Part shown: one piece after another, positions 51,521 to 61,431 of the stretch | How the letters are laid out: each line of letters begins with the position of its first letter | Numbering within the stretch: position 1 is the stretch's first letter | Assembly (NCBI GenBank): GCA_963976795.1 | Contig: CAXBLT010000008.1 | Location: 49,879 to 113,878, forward strand | Length of the DNA stretch: 64,000 bases | Source: UBA7359 sp963976795 | GTDB taxonomy: Bacteria > Pseudomonadota > Gammaproteobacteria > Eutrophobiales > Eutrophobiaceae | Direction: 5' to 3' | Program-made: the position numbers and the translations under genes | Notes under the pieces: model-generated | Told to the model about the DNA's origin: nothing | Database searches by the model: none | What the model saw: the letters and a program-made list of their open reading frames with translations, nothing else

Positions 51521-53065
51521 ATGAGCGAAGAAATCCTGATAAATGTTACCCCGCAAGAAACACGTGTTGCCGTTGTTGATAATGGCGTCTTGCAGGAGGT
51601 TCATATCGAACGTACGCAAAAACGTGGTCTGGTGGGCAATATATTCAAAGGCCGAGTCTCTCGAGTCTTACCCGGGATGCAAGCCGCTTTCATAGATATT
51701 GGGCTTGAACGCACCGGTTTTCTGCATTCTTCAGATATCGTTGCCAACAACACTGAGTATGACCCTGAAAAAAAAGAGGCAGAACAAATACATCCGATTG
51801 AATCGGTTATAAATGAAGGGGAAGATATCCTTGTTCAAGTTATTAAAGATCCGATAGGTAGTAAGGGGGCCAGACTAACAACCCGCCTTTCAATCCCTTC
51901 ACGTTATATTGTTTTCATGCCAGATTACCCCTCCATTGGCATCTCCCAACGAATTGAAAATGAAGAAGAACGCGAGCGACTCAGGAATGTCATTTTAGGC
52001 TACCTCTCCGGAATCGAAAAACTGGCTGTGGGCAATGAAGATAATGTCATTTTGCATAGCGCCTTACGCGAGTCTGAAATACTAAAAAAGGGAGGTTTCA
52101 TTCTCAGGACGGCTGCCGAGCATATTCCTGATGAAGATATTTGCAAAGATATAGAGTTTCTCAGAAAAATATGGGAATCCATCATGGTACGGGCGAAGAA
52201 TACATTTCCGCCTAGTATTGTCTATGAGGATTTACCATTGGTAATGCGTACCATGCGCGATTTAGTTCATTCTGAAGTTGAGAAGGTGCGTATCGATTCT
52301 AAAGAAACCTATCAACGAGTAATGGAATTTTCCAAACATTTTATTCCAGAGTTTCTTGGCAGGATTGAATATTACACAGGCGATCACCCAATACTTGATT
52401 TGTATTCAGTGGAAGATGAGATACAACGTTCGCTTAGCAGGAAAGTCCCATTAAAATCTGGCGGCTATTTAATCATCGATCAGACCGAAGCTATGACCAC
52501 GATAGACGTCAATACTGGCGCCTTTGTTGGCCATCGTAATCAGGAAGAAACCATTTACAAAACCAATCTTGAAGCGGCGCATACGCTTGCCAGACAACTT
52601 CGCTTAAGGAACCTTGGCGGTATAATAATTATAGATTTTATCGACATGAAAGACCCGGAACATGGTCGACAAGTATTGCGTTCTCTTGAAAAAAATGTCG
52701 AGAAAGATCATTCCAAAACAAGCTTGAGCGAACTAACGTCGCTCGGGCTAGTACAATTAACCCGAAAAAGAACTAGAGAAAGTTTGGAACATATTCTTTG
52801 TGAAACATGTCCTACTTGTGATGGCAGGGCATCAATTAAAACATCTGAAACAATTTGCTATGAAATATTTCGAGAAATTTTGCGTGAAGTCCGACAATTC
52901 GATGCAAACAAATTATTGGTCGTTGCCTCGCAACGTGTTGTCGACATGTTGCTAGATGATGAATCTACCAGTGTAGCAGAATTAGAGGCATTTATTGGCA
53001 GACCCATAAATTTCCAGGTAGAAACTTTTTATACACAAGAACAATACGACATCGTCTTACTTTGA
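51521..53065 (+). CDS. rng: Ribonuclease G
   Basis: Endoribonuclease of the RNase E/G family, acting in rRNA 5' maturation and mRNA decay. It begins with the S1-like domain (RGLVGNIFKGRVSRVLPGMQAAFIDIGLERTGFLHSSDI). The catalytic region has TTIDVNTGAFVG and IIIDFIDM, which carry the two Mg-binding aspartates, and the Zn-link CETCPTC. At 514 aa it lacks the long C-terminal scaffold of RNase E. It is followed 10 nt later by yhdP, the usual partner order in gammaproteobacteria. Confidence 0.95.
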   Translation: MSEEILINVTPQETRVAVVDNGVLQEVHIERTQKRGLVGNIFKGRVSRVLPGMQAAFIDIGLERTGFLHSSDIVANNTEYDPEKKEAEQIHPIESVINEGEDILVQVIKDPIGSKGARLTTRLSIPSRYIVFMPDYPSIGISQRIENEEERERLRNVILGYLSGIEKLAVGNEDNVILHSALRESEILKKGGFILRTAAEHIPDEDICKDIEFLRKIWESIMVRAKNTFPPSIVYEDLPLVMRTMRDLVHSEVEKVRIDSKETYQRVMEFSKHFIPEFLGRIEYYTGDHPILDLYSVEDEIQRSLSRKVPLKSGGYLIIDQTEAMTTIDVNTGAFVGHRNQEETIYKTNLEAAHTLARQLRLRNLGGIIIIDFIDMKDPEHGRQVLRSLEKNVEKDHSKTSLSELTSLGLVQLTRKRTRESLEHILCETCPTCDGRASIKTSETICYEIFREILREVRQFDANKLLVVASQRVVDMLLDDESTSVAELEAFIGRPINFQVETFYTQEQYDIVLL

Positions 53066-53075
53066 TTTATTTTTA

Positions 53076-56000
53076 ATGTCTAACAGAATCCTTACAGGCC
53101 TATACCATCTCTGCTGGTATGCATTTGCATTCATCATCCTTAACGCTGCCGTTTTGGTCACTGTCGTGCGCCTGGCATTGCCTGAGATTGGTAGTTACAA
53201 CACTGAAATACAATCATGGGTTAGTAAACAGATGGAACATCCCGTTATTATTGATGGGATAAGTGCTGAGTGGCGAGGGTGGACACCCAACCTGTACCTG
53301 GAAAACATCGATCTCTATACACAAGATAATAATAAGCTGATTACAAAGCTAGATTCCGCCCACATAGGTATCGATCTTATAGCCAGTATTAGAGCAGGTG
53401 AAATCATTCCTAATTATCTGTCTGTTTCTGGCCTAGACCTTGGTATTTCACGTCGTCATGATGGCTCGCTATCCATCAGCAATGATAATGATCCAGACTT
53501 TAATACTGATTCAACTAAAAGCTCAGCCTTATCAGGTTGGTTGTTAAAGCAAAAACACATCATCCTCGAGAACGCCTCTGTAGCATGGCGTGATGAAAGA
53601 TCGCCAGAAAAAGAAACCCAGTTTTCTGATGTAAAAATTGAATTAAAGACAAATCTACAACGCTTGCAGATTGAGGCAGATATTTCCCTGCCAGAACAAC
53701 TTGGTCAGTCTTTGAGTGTAAAAATGGATGTGAATGGCAACATATTAACGCCTGAATGGAGTGGTTCAGTATACATTGAAGTTGAAAAACTTAACCCGAC
53801 TGATTTATTGAATAATTTTTCCATTAAAAGCATTGGTGGTATCGCTAACATCAAGCTATGGACAAGTTGGGAACAATCCAGGTTGATTAATTTCAATAGT
53901 GAATTAGATTACGCCACTTTTTCTCTATCCGCTGGAAACTATAAACTGCCAGTACACAACGCAGTCTTGAAATTATTTGGCGAACGCTTTCAAAACAAAG
54001 ACTGGTTATTAAATATAAAGCTTGATGAACTGCACACAACAAACGGTTTATGGCCTGCGTCAAACCACCAGTTGCTAATTAAAAAAGATTCGAACGACAA
54101 TAAACAATTTGATGGTTATTTCTCTTATCTGAATCTAGAGGATGTTTTACCATTTATAATTGCTACTAATTTTATTCCCGACAAAGCCAAAAAAGTATTT
54201 GAGAAAAAATCATTAAAAGGAGAACTACTGGATTTAAACATCAGCTACCAGCTCGACGCACAAGAAAGCAGTCCTATTCAATTAAAAACTGCATTCAATA
54301 ATCTTGAGTACATCTCTACTGATAAAAACAACTCTATCTCCGGGCTAAAAGGTTCATTAACTGCCAATAGAGAAAAAATTAATATTCAGCTCAATAATTC
54401 GAGCCCTGAAATCAAGATTGACTCGCTATACGAAGACAGGCTTTCTTTTTCAGACTTGAATGCTAATCTGGAATTAGTTAATAGCGAAACAGTTGAATTG
54501 ATCATTCACAACCTAAACATCGCTTCCCTGGACTTATCAGTGAATTCATCTGGAAAAATCAGGTTTGATAAAAAGTCACCCTTCGTTGACATCGTCGCGC
54601 ACATTGATGAAACCAACATAGAAAATATACCCGCTTACTTACCCAAAAAAGTTATCCCAAATCTACACGCATGGTTTAATCGTGCGCTGGTTGGCGGTAA
54701 ATTTTTGTCCGGAGATTTACTCTTTCATGGTCATAGCAGTGATTATCCATTTGATAATGCTGAAGGTCGTTTAAAGGCTCTCATTAATATTGAAAATACG
54801 ACACTTGAATATAATGAGAAATGGCCAGCCATTGATAATTTTACTGCCGAGATCATTTTAAATAATGATGATCTCACAATCGCATCTCATTCTGGCTATA
54901 TCTTTGATGCTAAAATCGATGATCTTAAAGGAGAAATAAGAAACCTTAGCAAAGGAAACCATCAATTAAATATTGCCGGTTCTTTAGATGGGCATACTAG
55001 TGATGCCACACATTTTATTACTCAAAGCCCGCTGAAAGAAAAAAAATCTTTGCGAGAATCAATAAATAATGTCGTGGGTAGTTTTGAACTTGACCTGAAA
55101 CTAGACATCCTTCTAAATGAAGGCAATACAGACGTTGAAGGTTTGGTGGCTTTTACTGACGCTACAATTGAATCAAATATACCGGGGCTAGGGCTTGAGA
55201 ATGTAAATGGCAAGGTTAATTTTACCAGTTATGAAATATGGGCAGATGATGTTCAGGCTTTATATCAAGGTTTGCCCGTATCACTAACTGCCCCAAGAAC
55301 GGGACCGGGTAACCCTTACTCTGAAATATACGAAATATCTGGTATTGCTAACAAGGCATTTATCTTGAACCAACTCGGCAGTTTCTTTCCCTCATTTAAT
55401 AACATTGGGAAAAATGTAAGTGCCTATTTTGATGGTGAAAGCAAATGGTCTCTCTCGCTTAAAAAATCAATATCAGATAACAATGTTAATATCAGAAATA
55501 TCGAATTAAGTTCTGATCTAAACGGTTTTGAGATAAACCTGCCTTATCCCTTCGGCAAAAGTAAAGAAGAAACACGACCATTAACTTTATCAACCAGATT
55601 AACTAACGTATCAATTAATAATTTTAATTTTAATTTTGATAATCTTTTTTTCACGGATGTCATCGCAGATAACAGTAAGAACTTAACAATTAAAAATATT
55701 CTCATCGGTCTAGGTCAGCCACACGATAAGTCACCACAAACAAATGATATATCGATACAGGGTCGACTTGAGAAACTAAACCTGTCGGAATGGACAGACG
55801 TCATTGCTCTAGACAATATCAGTCAATCACAGAAAAATGTAACAAATCAAACTAAAAGCATCTCTGGGCAATTCACCATTGGGGAATTGCAAATTCTAAA
55901 CAATAACTTCAATAACGTTAATATAGAGCTAAACAACCCTGATGAAGGCTGGGATGTTTCTTTTGATGGGAATGACATTAAAGGTCACACTCAATTAATC

Positions 56001-56939
56001 AAGATTGCTAACAGTCAAAATGACAAATTACTAATTGAATTAGAATCTTTGTCATTGAATGAAAGTGAAACCGGGAATGATTCAGGTCAGTCTGACATAA
56101 GTAAAATACCTGAACTAGATGTGAGTATTGAAAGCTTTAATTATAATGACCATCAGCTAGGGAAACTTGAACTGCGAACCAACAATGTTGAAAATGGTAT
56201 TAACATTAGCAATCTAAGTATTTCCAAACCCGACTTTAACATTACGGCAAACGGTGAATGGATGCGTATAGATGATATAGATCGTTCCGAGTTTTCTGCC
56301 AAATTAACGTCTGAATCTATTGAAACTATGCTCGCTACTTTTGACTATGACTCCGCCAACATACAAGGAGGTCAAACAACAATCGAAATGAATGCAAACT
56401 GGATGGACACACCTATGAATTTTTCTATGGAGAAGATCATTGGTGAACTCGACATGAAAATTGACAAAGGTCAATTTCTTGATATCAACCCATCTGCTGG
56501 TCGACTATTTGGACTACTTAGTATTCAAACCCTGCCAAGAAGACTTGCGCTCGATTTCACCGATCTTTTCAACAAAGGATTTGCTTTCGATAGTATTAGT
56601 GGCAACTTTAATATGGATCAAGGTCATGCCTACACAAACAACCTCGAATTGATTGGTCCCGCTGCAAATATTATTGTCAGTGGACGGACCGGAATCGTTG
56701 CAGAAGATTATGATCAGATTGCGACTATAACACCAAAGGTCTCTAACAGTTTGCCTGTCGCCAGCGCGTTATTTGGGCCTATAGGTGTCGGGGTAGGAGC
56801 AGTTATTTATCTTACTGGTGAATTATTTAAGTCTATTCCAGACAAAATAGATCAAATATTAAGATATCAATACAGCATAAAAGGCAGTTGGGATAACCCT
56901 GACATCGTAAAAATAAAAAAAGACAGTAAAAACGGATAA
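53076..56939 (+). CDS. yhdP: YhdP-family AsmA-like envelope protein
   Basis: Very long periplasm-spanning protein of the AsmA-like (DUF3971/TIGR02099) group, anchored in the inner membrane by one N-terminal helix (YAFAFIILNAAVLVTVVRLA). In E. coli, YhdP helps move phospholipids to the outer membrane. The body is repetitive beta-rich sequence characteristic of a hydrophobic groove. The C-terminal region shows GRLFGLLSIQTLPRRLALDFTDLFNKGFAFDSISGNF, a well-conserved family motif. Length of 1287 aa fits. Lipid-transport genes elsewhere in the window (mlaA, mlaC-like) are consistent. Confidence 0.93.
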   Translation: MSNRILTGLYHLCWYAFAFIILNAAVLVTVVRLALPEIGSYNTEIQSWVSKQMEHPVIIDGISAEWRGWTPNLYLENIDLYTQDNNKLITKLDSAHIGIDLIASIRAGEIIPNYLSVSGLDLGISRRHDGSLSISNDNDPDFNTDSTKSSALSGWLLKQKHIILENASVAWRDERSPEKETQFSDVKIELKTNLQRLQIEADISLPEQLGQSLSVKMDVNGNILTPEWSGSVYIEVEKLNPTDLLNNFSIKSIGGIANIKLWTSWEQSRLINFNSELDYATFSLSAGNYKLPVHNAVLKLFGERFQNKDWLLNIKLDELHTTNGLWPASNHQLLIKKDSNDNKQFDGYFSYLNLEDVLPFIIATNFIPDKAKKVFEKKSLKGELLDLNISYQLDAQESSPIQLKTAFNNLEYISTDKNNSISGLKGSLTANREKINIQLNNSSPEIKIDSLYEDRLSFSDLNANLELVNSETVELIIHNLNIASLDLSVNSSGKIRFDKKSPFVDIVAHIDETNIENIPAYLPKKVIPNLHAWFNRALVGGKFLSGDLLFHGHSSDYPFDNAEGRLKALINIENTTLEYNEKWPAIDNFTAEIILNNDDLTIASHSGYIFDAKIDDLKGEIRNLSKGNHQLNIAGSLDGHTSDATHFITQSPLKEKKSLRESINNVVGSFELDLKLDILLNEGNTDVEGLVAFTDATIESNIPGLGLENVNGKVNFTSYEIWADDVQALYQGLPVSLTAPRTGPGNPYSEIYEISGIANKAFILNQLGSFFPSFNNIGKNVSAYFDGESKWSLSLKKSISDNNVNIRNIELSSDLNGFEINLPYPFGKSKEETRPLTLSTRLTNVSINNFNFNFDNLFFTDVIADNSKNLTIKNILIGLGQPHDKSPQTNDISIQGRLEKLNLSEWTDVIALDNISQSQKNVTNQTKSISGQFTIGELQILNNNFNNVNIELNNPDEGWDVSFDGNDIKGHTQLIKIANSQNDKLLIELESLSLNESETGNDSGQSDISKIPELDVSIESFNYNDHQLGKLELRTNNVENGINISNLSISKPDFNITANGEWMRIDDIDRSEFSAKLTSESIETMLATFDYDSANIQGGQTTIEMNANWMDTPMNFSMEKIIGELDMKIDKGQFLDINPSAGRLFGLLSIQTLPRRLALDFTDLFNKGFAFDSISGNFNMDQGHAYTNNLELIGPAANIIVSGRTGIVAEDYDQIATITPKVSNSLPVASALFGPIGVGVGAVIYLTGELFKSIPDKIDQILRYQYSIKGSWDNPDIVKIKKDSKNG

Positions 56940-57016
56940 TCTTATTTGTCAGATTCTGGCACACCCCGAAAGAAATACTATTTAGCAAATAACATTACTT
57001 TACCAAGGAACACATT

Positions 57017-57475
57017 ATGCAGTGGAAACCAAACACAACTGTTGCTGCGATTGCTGAGCGAGAGGGTCAATTTCTACTAGTTGAAGAATCAATCAATAAC
57101 GAACTCGTATTCAACCAGCCCGCCGGACATCTTGAACAGGGAGAAACCCTGATTGAAGCCATCAAACGTGAGGTCATGGAAGAAACTGCTTGGGAATTTG
57201 AACCAGAATCATTAGTCGGTGTTTATCTTTATCCTAATCCACACCAGCCAGATATTACTTATTTACGTTTTTGTTTCTATGGAAACTGCATTAAGGAACA
57301 CATAGGACAAGCTCTTGATGACGGAATACTTCGCGCAGTCTGGTTAACGCCAGAAGAGATTGAAGAAGAACAAATGCGGTTACGCAGTCCTTTAGTCTCT
57401 CGTTGTATTAAAGACTTCCAAAGCGGACAGCGCTATCCACTCGAATTAATTCATCATTCCCTTAAAAGTGAATAA
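57017..57475 (+). CDS. nudJ: NUDIX hydrolase, NudJ-like
   Basis: Nucleotide pyrophosphohydrolase. The Nudix box is complete: GHLEQGETLIEAIKREVMEETAWEF (GX5EX7REUXEEXGU pattern, with W at the usual G/U end). It begins WKPNTTVAAIAEREGQFLLVEE, matching NudJ (YmfB), which occurs upstream of mnmA in E. coli as here. Length of 152 aa is normal. It overlaps mnmA by 8 nt. Confidence 0.93.
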   Translation: MQWKPNTTVAAIAEREGQFLLVEESINNELVFNQPAGHLEQGETLIEAIKREVMEETAWEFEPESLVGVYLYPNPHQPDITYLRFCFYGNCIKEHIGQALDDGILRAVWLTPEEIEEEQMRLRSPLVSRCIKDFQSGQRYPLELIHHSLKSE

Positions 57476-58562
57476 AAAAACTAATAATAAAATTATCGTT
57501 GGTATCTCCGGAGGAGTCGATTCATCGGTAACGGCAATGTTATTGAAAGAACAAGGCTATGAAGTTGAGGCCTTATTTATGAAAAACTGGAATGACACAT
57601 CTGAAGATGGTGCCTGTTTGTGGGAAACTGATGTAGAAGACGCTATGATGGTTTGCGATAAACTCGACATCCCATTAAACACGGTAGACCTTTCTTCTGA
57701 CTACTGGGATAAAGTTTTTAAGAATTTTCTCAGCGAATACAAAAATGGTCGTACTCCCAACCCTGATGTTCTGTGCAATCAGGAGATTAAATTTAAGGCA
57801 TTTCTGGAACACGCAGAAAAGCTGGGAGCAGCTAAAATTGCCACAGGTCATTATGCCCGAATTCGACAACAAGCAGATACATTCGAGCTGTTAAAAGGGC
57901 TTGATCAAAACAAGGATCAAAGTTATTTCTTGTGCCGCTTAAATCAAACACAGCTCCAAAAAGCGATGTTCCCTATCGGAGAGCTTGATAAAGCAGAAGT
58001 CAGACTACGCGCTGAACAAGCCGGCTTGATAACACACGATAAAAAAGATAGCACCGGTATCTGTTTTATCGGTGAACAGCCCTTCCGTCAGTTCCTGAGT
58101 CGCTACATCCCTCCTGATCCCGGTGTTATTAAAACTACCGAAGAGAAAATAATTGGTGCGCACGAAGGTGTGTTTTATTACACCCTTGGGCAGCGGCAAG
58201 GCTTAGGTATTGGTGGTGTCAAAGGCGCTAGCGATGCCCCCTGGTATGTCGTACAAAAAAATATTGAAGGAAATGAATTAATTGTTGCTCAAGATCATGA
58301 CCACCCATTGCTTCATAGTCACAAGCTAACGGCATCAAATATGAACTGGGTTTCAGGAGAAATGCCTGAGATTCCCTATAAATGTCAGGCCAAAAACCGT
58401 TATCGGCAAGCAGATCAGAGCTGTACCATCGAAAAAATTGAAAATGGCAGGTGTAACGTCAGTTTTGACTTATCTCAAAGAGCCATAACACCCGGCCAAT
58501 TCATTGTATTTTATAAAGAAGATACTTGCCTCGGTGGTGGTATAATCGATTCCGTACACTAA
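57468..58562 (+). CDS. mnmA: tRNA-specific 2-thiouridylase MnmA
   Basis: Installs the 2-thio group on U34 of tRNA-Lys, -Glu and -Gln. PP-loop motif IVGISGGVDSSVTAM is at the N-terminus. Catalytic cysteines lie in TPNPDVLCNQEIKF and STGICFIGEQPF; the C-terminal beta domain (FYYTLGQRQGLGIGG) is present. The start is GTG at 57468, inside the end of nudJ; no ATG fits before the PP-loop. The product is 364 aa, the usual length. Confidence 0.95.
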   Translation: MNKKTNNKIIVGISGGVDSSVTAMLLKEQGYEVEALFMKNWNDTSEDGACLWETDVEDAMMVCDKLDIPLNTVDLSSDYWDKVFKNFLSEYKNGRTPNPDVLCNQEIKFKAFLEHAEKLGAAKIATGHYARIRQQADTFELLKGLDQNKDQSYFLCRLNQTQLQKAMFPIGELDKAEVRLRAEQAGLITHDKKDSTGICFIGEQPFRQFLSRYIPPDPGVIKTTEEKIIGAHEGVFYYTLGQRQGLGIGGVKGASDAPWYVVQKNIEGNELIVAQDHDHPLLHSHKLTASNMNWVSGEMPEIPYKCQAKNRYRQADQSCTIEKIENGRCNVSFDLSQRAITPGQFIVFYKEDTCLGGGIIDSVH

Positions 58563-58577
58563 TTTTGCACCAAAATA

Positions 58578-58593
58578 AATCGAAAATTCGATT
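58578..58593. promoter_or_regulatory. Palindrome between mnmA and acnB
   Basis: AATCGAA-AA-TTCGATT, a 7-2-7 inverted repeat 16 nt past the mnmA stop. No T run follows. It may be a regulatory site for acnB, whose TTG start is about 90 nt downstream, or simply a chance AT-rich palindrome. Confidence 0.3.
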
Positions 58594-58684
58594 AAACATT
58601 AGCGGGATCTTCATTTATACTAGCCGCCCTTCGACTAGGGTCCTAATGAGTGCCCATCCGAGAATAACCTAAAGGAGAATTGTT

Positions 58685-61300
58685 TTGCTCGAAGCTTATC
58701 GCCAACATATACAAGAACGGGCCGACCAAGGCATCGTCCCACAACCATTGACGCCAGAACAAACAGCAGCGCTAGTTGACTTATTAAAGAATCCACCTGC
58801 GGGTGAAGAAGATTTTATCCTAGACCTGATTACAAACCGTATTCCAGCAGGTGTTGACCAGGCTGCATACGTCAAAGCAGGTTTTCTTGCCGCAATTACC
58901 AAAGGCGAAGCAGAGTCTCCTTTAATCGATAAGGTTAAAGCGGTGGAACTTCTAGGTACTATGCTAGGTGGCTACAACATCGTCGCATTAATTGACTGTC
59001 TCGATGATGATGCTCTGGCATCAGCGGCTGTAGAAGCCCTGTCACATACATTATTAATGTTCGACGCATTTCATGATGTGAAAGAAAAAGCAGATGCTGG
59101 TAACAAACATGCGAAAAAAATTATTCAATCATGGGCAGATGCTGAATGGTTTACTTCTAAACCAAAATTAGCTGAAAAAATCACCGTCACCGTCTTCAAG
59201 GTTTCAGGCGAAACCAATACCGATGACCTCTCACCTGCTCCGGATGCCTGGTCACGTCCTGACATTCCATTACATGCACAAGCTATGCTGAAGATGGAAC
59301 GCGATGGTATTAACCCTGATAAAGCAGGTGAAATAGGCCCGATTAAACAAATCGATGAATTGAAAGCGAAAGGCTATCCTCTAGCCTATGTCGGTGATGT
59401 CGTGGGTACAGGCTCTTCACGTAAATCAGCCACCAACTCAGTGCTCTGGCACATGGGTGATGATATTCCGTTTATTCCAAACAAGCGTGATGGCGGTTAT
59501 TGCCTTGGCGGCAAGATAGCACCGATCTTCTTTAATACTATGGAAGATGCGGGCGCGCTACCCATCGAATGCGATGTCAGCAAAATGAATATGGGTGATG
59601 TCATTGACATCTATCCTTACGAAGGCAAGGTCAAAAATGCCGAGACCGGCGAAGAGCTATGCGACTTTTCATTAAAGACCGACATCATCCTTGACGAAGT
59701 ACAAGCTGGCGGGCGAATTCCATTGATCATCGGTCGTGGCCTGACAACTCGTGCTCGTGAAGCACTGGGATTAAAGGCTAGCGATTTATTCCGTGTACCC
59801 GTACCTGCAAATGATACAGGTAAAGGTTATACCTTGGCGCAGAAAATGGTCGGAGAAGCTTGCGGTGTTGAGGGCATTCGTCCCGGCACTTATTGCGAAC
59901 CCAAGATGACGACTGTTGGCTCTCAAGATACGACTGGTCCCATGACGAGAGATGAATTAAAAGACCTCGCCTGTCTTGGTTTTTCTGCCGACCTGGTTAT
60001 GCAGTCTTTTTGTCATACCGCTGCTTACCCAAAACCTATCGATGAGATTACACATCATACCCTGCCTGATTTTATCCAGACCCGTGGCGGTGTGGCACTA
60101 CGACCAGGTGACGGCATCATTCATTCATGGTTAAACCGTATGCTATTACCTGACACTGTAGGAACAGGTGGCGATTCACATACGCGTTTTCCGATTGGTA
60201 TCTCCTTTCCTGCTGGTTCTGGTCTAGTCGCCTTTGCTGCGGCTACCGGTGTCATGCCACTGGATATGCCGGAGTCTGTTTTAGTACGCTTTAAAGGCAA
60301 GATGCAACCCGGTATTACCTTGCGTGATCTGGTTAATGCAATTCCTCTGGCAGCAATAAAGTCAGGTGACATGACCGTAGCAAAAGAAGGTAAGAAAAAT
60401 ATCTTCTCTGGCCGCATATTAGAGATTGAAGGCCTACCTGATCTCAAATGTGAGCAAGCATTTGAACTCTCTGATGCGAGTGCAGAACGTTCAGCCGGTG
60501 GCTGTACCATTCGCTTAGGTAAAGAATCCATCATTGAATATCTGGAATCCAACATCACGTTATTACGTTGGATGATAAGCGAAGACTATGGTGACGCACG
60601 TACACTTGAGCGTCGTGCAAAGGCGATGGAAGAATGGATTGCGAACCCTGTCTTGATGGAACCTGATGCGGATGCAGAGTATGCCAAGGTCTTCGAGATA
60701 GATTTAAATGAAATCAAAGAACCGATACTGGCCTGCCCGAATGATCCCGATGATGTAAAAACATTATCAGAGGTCGCTGGCACCAAGATCGATGAAGTTT
60801 TCATTGGTTCTTGTATGACAAACATTGGTCATTTCCGTGCAGCGGGTAAGATGTTAGATAAAATTGGGGGAGCGATACCAACGCAACTCTGGATATCACC
60901 ACCAACCAAGATGGATCAACATCAACTAACAGAAGAAGGTTATTACACTATATTTGAAAAAACGGGTGCAAATCTGGAAATGCCCGGTTGTTCATTGTGC
61001 ATGGGAAATCAGGCACGCGTTAAAGAAAAATCGACTGTTGTTTCAACTTCAACTCGAAACTTCCCTAATCGATTGGGTGATGGGGCAAATGTCTATTTGG
61101 CATCTGCTGAAATAGCCGCTGTATCTTCTATACTGGGTCATATTCCGACCATGGAAGAATACATGCAATTCGCTGCTGATTTGGATCCAATGGCAGCAGA
61201 TGTCTATCGTTACCTTAACTTTGATGAGATCGAATCCTTTCAAAAGAGTGCTTCGCAAGCACAATCGAAACTTGAATCGATTCCGGTAGCTGTTGTGTAA
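58685..61300 (+). CDS. acnB: Aconitate hydratase B
   Basis: Interconverts citrate and isocitrate in the TCA cycle through a [4Fe-4S] cluster. The N-terminal HEAT-like domain starts LEAYRQHIQERADQGIVPQPL. The swivel domain has TNTDDLSPAPDAWSRPDIPLHA and GSSRKSATNSV. The cluster cysteines are in FIGSCMTNIGHFRAAGK and GCSLCMGNQARV. The start is TTG at 58685, preceded by AAGGAGA at good spacing; the sequence from there matches the family N-terminus. Length of 871 aa is usual. A strong terminator follows. Confidence 0.96.
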   Translation: MLEAYRQHIQERADQGIVPQPLTPEQTAALVDLLKNPPAGEEDFILDLITNRIPAGVDQAAYVKAGFLAAITKGEAESPLIDKVKAVELLGTMLGGYNIVALIDCLDDDALASAAVEALSHTLLMFDAFHDVKEKADAGNKHAKKIIQSWADAEWFTSKPKLAEKITVTVFKVSGETNTDDLSPAPDAWSRPDIPLHAQAMLKMERDGINPDKAGEIGPIKQIDELKAKGYPLAYVGDVVGTGSSRKSATNSVLWHMGDDIPFIPNKRDGGYCLGGKIAPIFFNTMEDAGALPIECDVSKMNMGDVIDIYPYEGKVKNAETGEELCDFSLKTDIILDEVQAGGRIPLIIGRGLTTRAREALGLKASDLFRVPVPANDTGKGYTLAQKMVGEACGVEGIRPGTYCEPKMTTVGSQDTTGPMTRDELKDLACLGFSADLVMQSFCHTAAYPKPIDEITHHTLPDFIQTRGGVALRPGDGIIHSWLNRMLLPDTVGTGGDSHTRFPIGISFPAGSGLVAFAAATGVMPLDMPESVLVRFKGKMQPGITLRDLVNAIPLAAIKSGDMTVAKEGKKNIFSGRILEIEGLPDLKCEQAFELSDASAERSAGGCTIRLGKESIIEYLESNITLLRWMISEDYGDARTLERRAKAMEEWIANPVLMEPDADAEYAKVFEIDLNEIKEPILACPNDPDDVKTLSEVAGTKIDEVFIGSCMTNIGHFRAAGKMLDKIGGAIPTQLWISPPTKMDQHQLTEEGYYTIFEKTGANLEMPGCSLCMGNQARVKEKSTVVSTSTRNFPNRLGDGANVYLASAEIAAVSSILGHIPTMEEYMQFAADLDPMAADVYRYLNFDEIESFQKSASQAQSKLESIPVAVV

Positions 61301-61320
61301 TTTAGTCATTTAGCATTAGC

Positions 61321-61348
61321 AAAAAAGGCGACTCTAGTCGCCTTTTTT
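61321..61348 (+). terminator. Rho-independent terminator after acnB
   Basis: GGCGACT-CT-AGTCGCC flanked by A6 upstream and T6 downstream: an 8-bp-plus GC stem with a U tract 3'. Because A and T runs lie on both sides it could act in either direction, but only acnB reads toward it. It lies 20 nt past the acnB stop. Confidence 0.9.
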
Positions 61349-61431
61349 GTGCCTACGTTAAGCTGAATAGACGAAAACACATTATAATAGAACCATGTAT
61401 TTATGAATTAGATAAACTGAGACGATAATAA

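Noticed and set aside
56945..56975. TGGCAC-like sequence upstream of the NUDIX gene as a sigma-54 promoter
   Set aside because: No GC follows at the required 10-nt spacing from GG.
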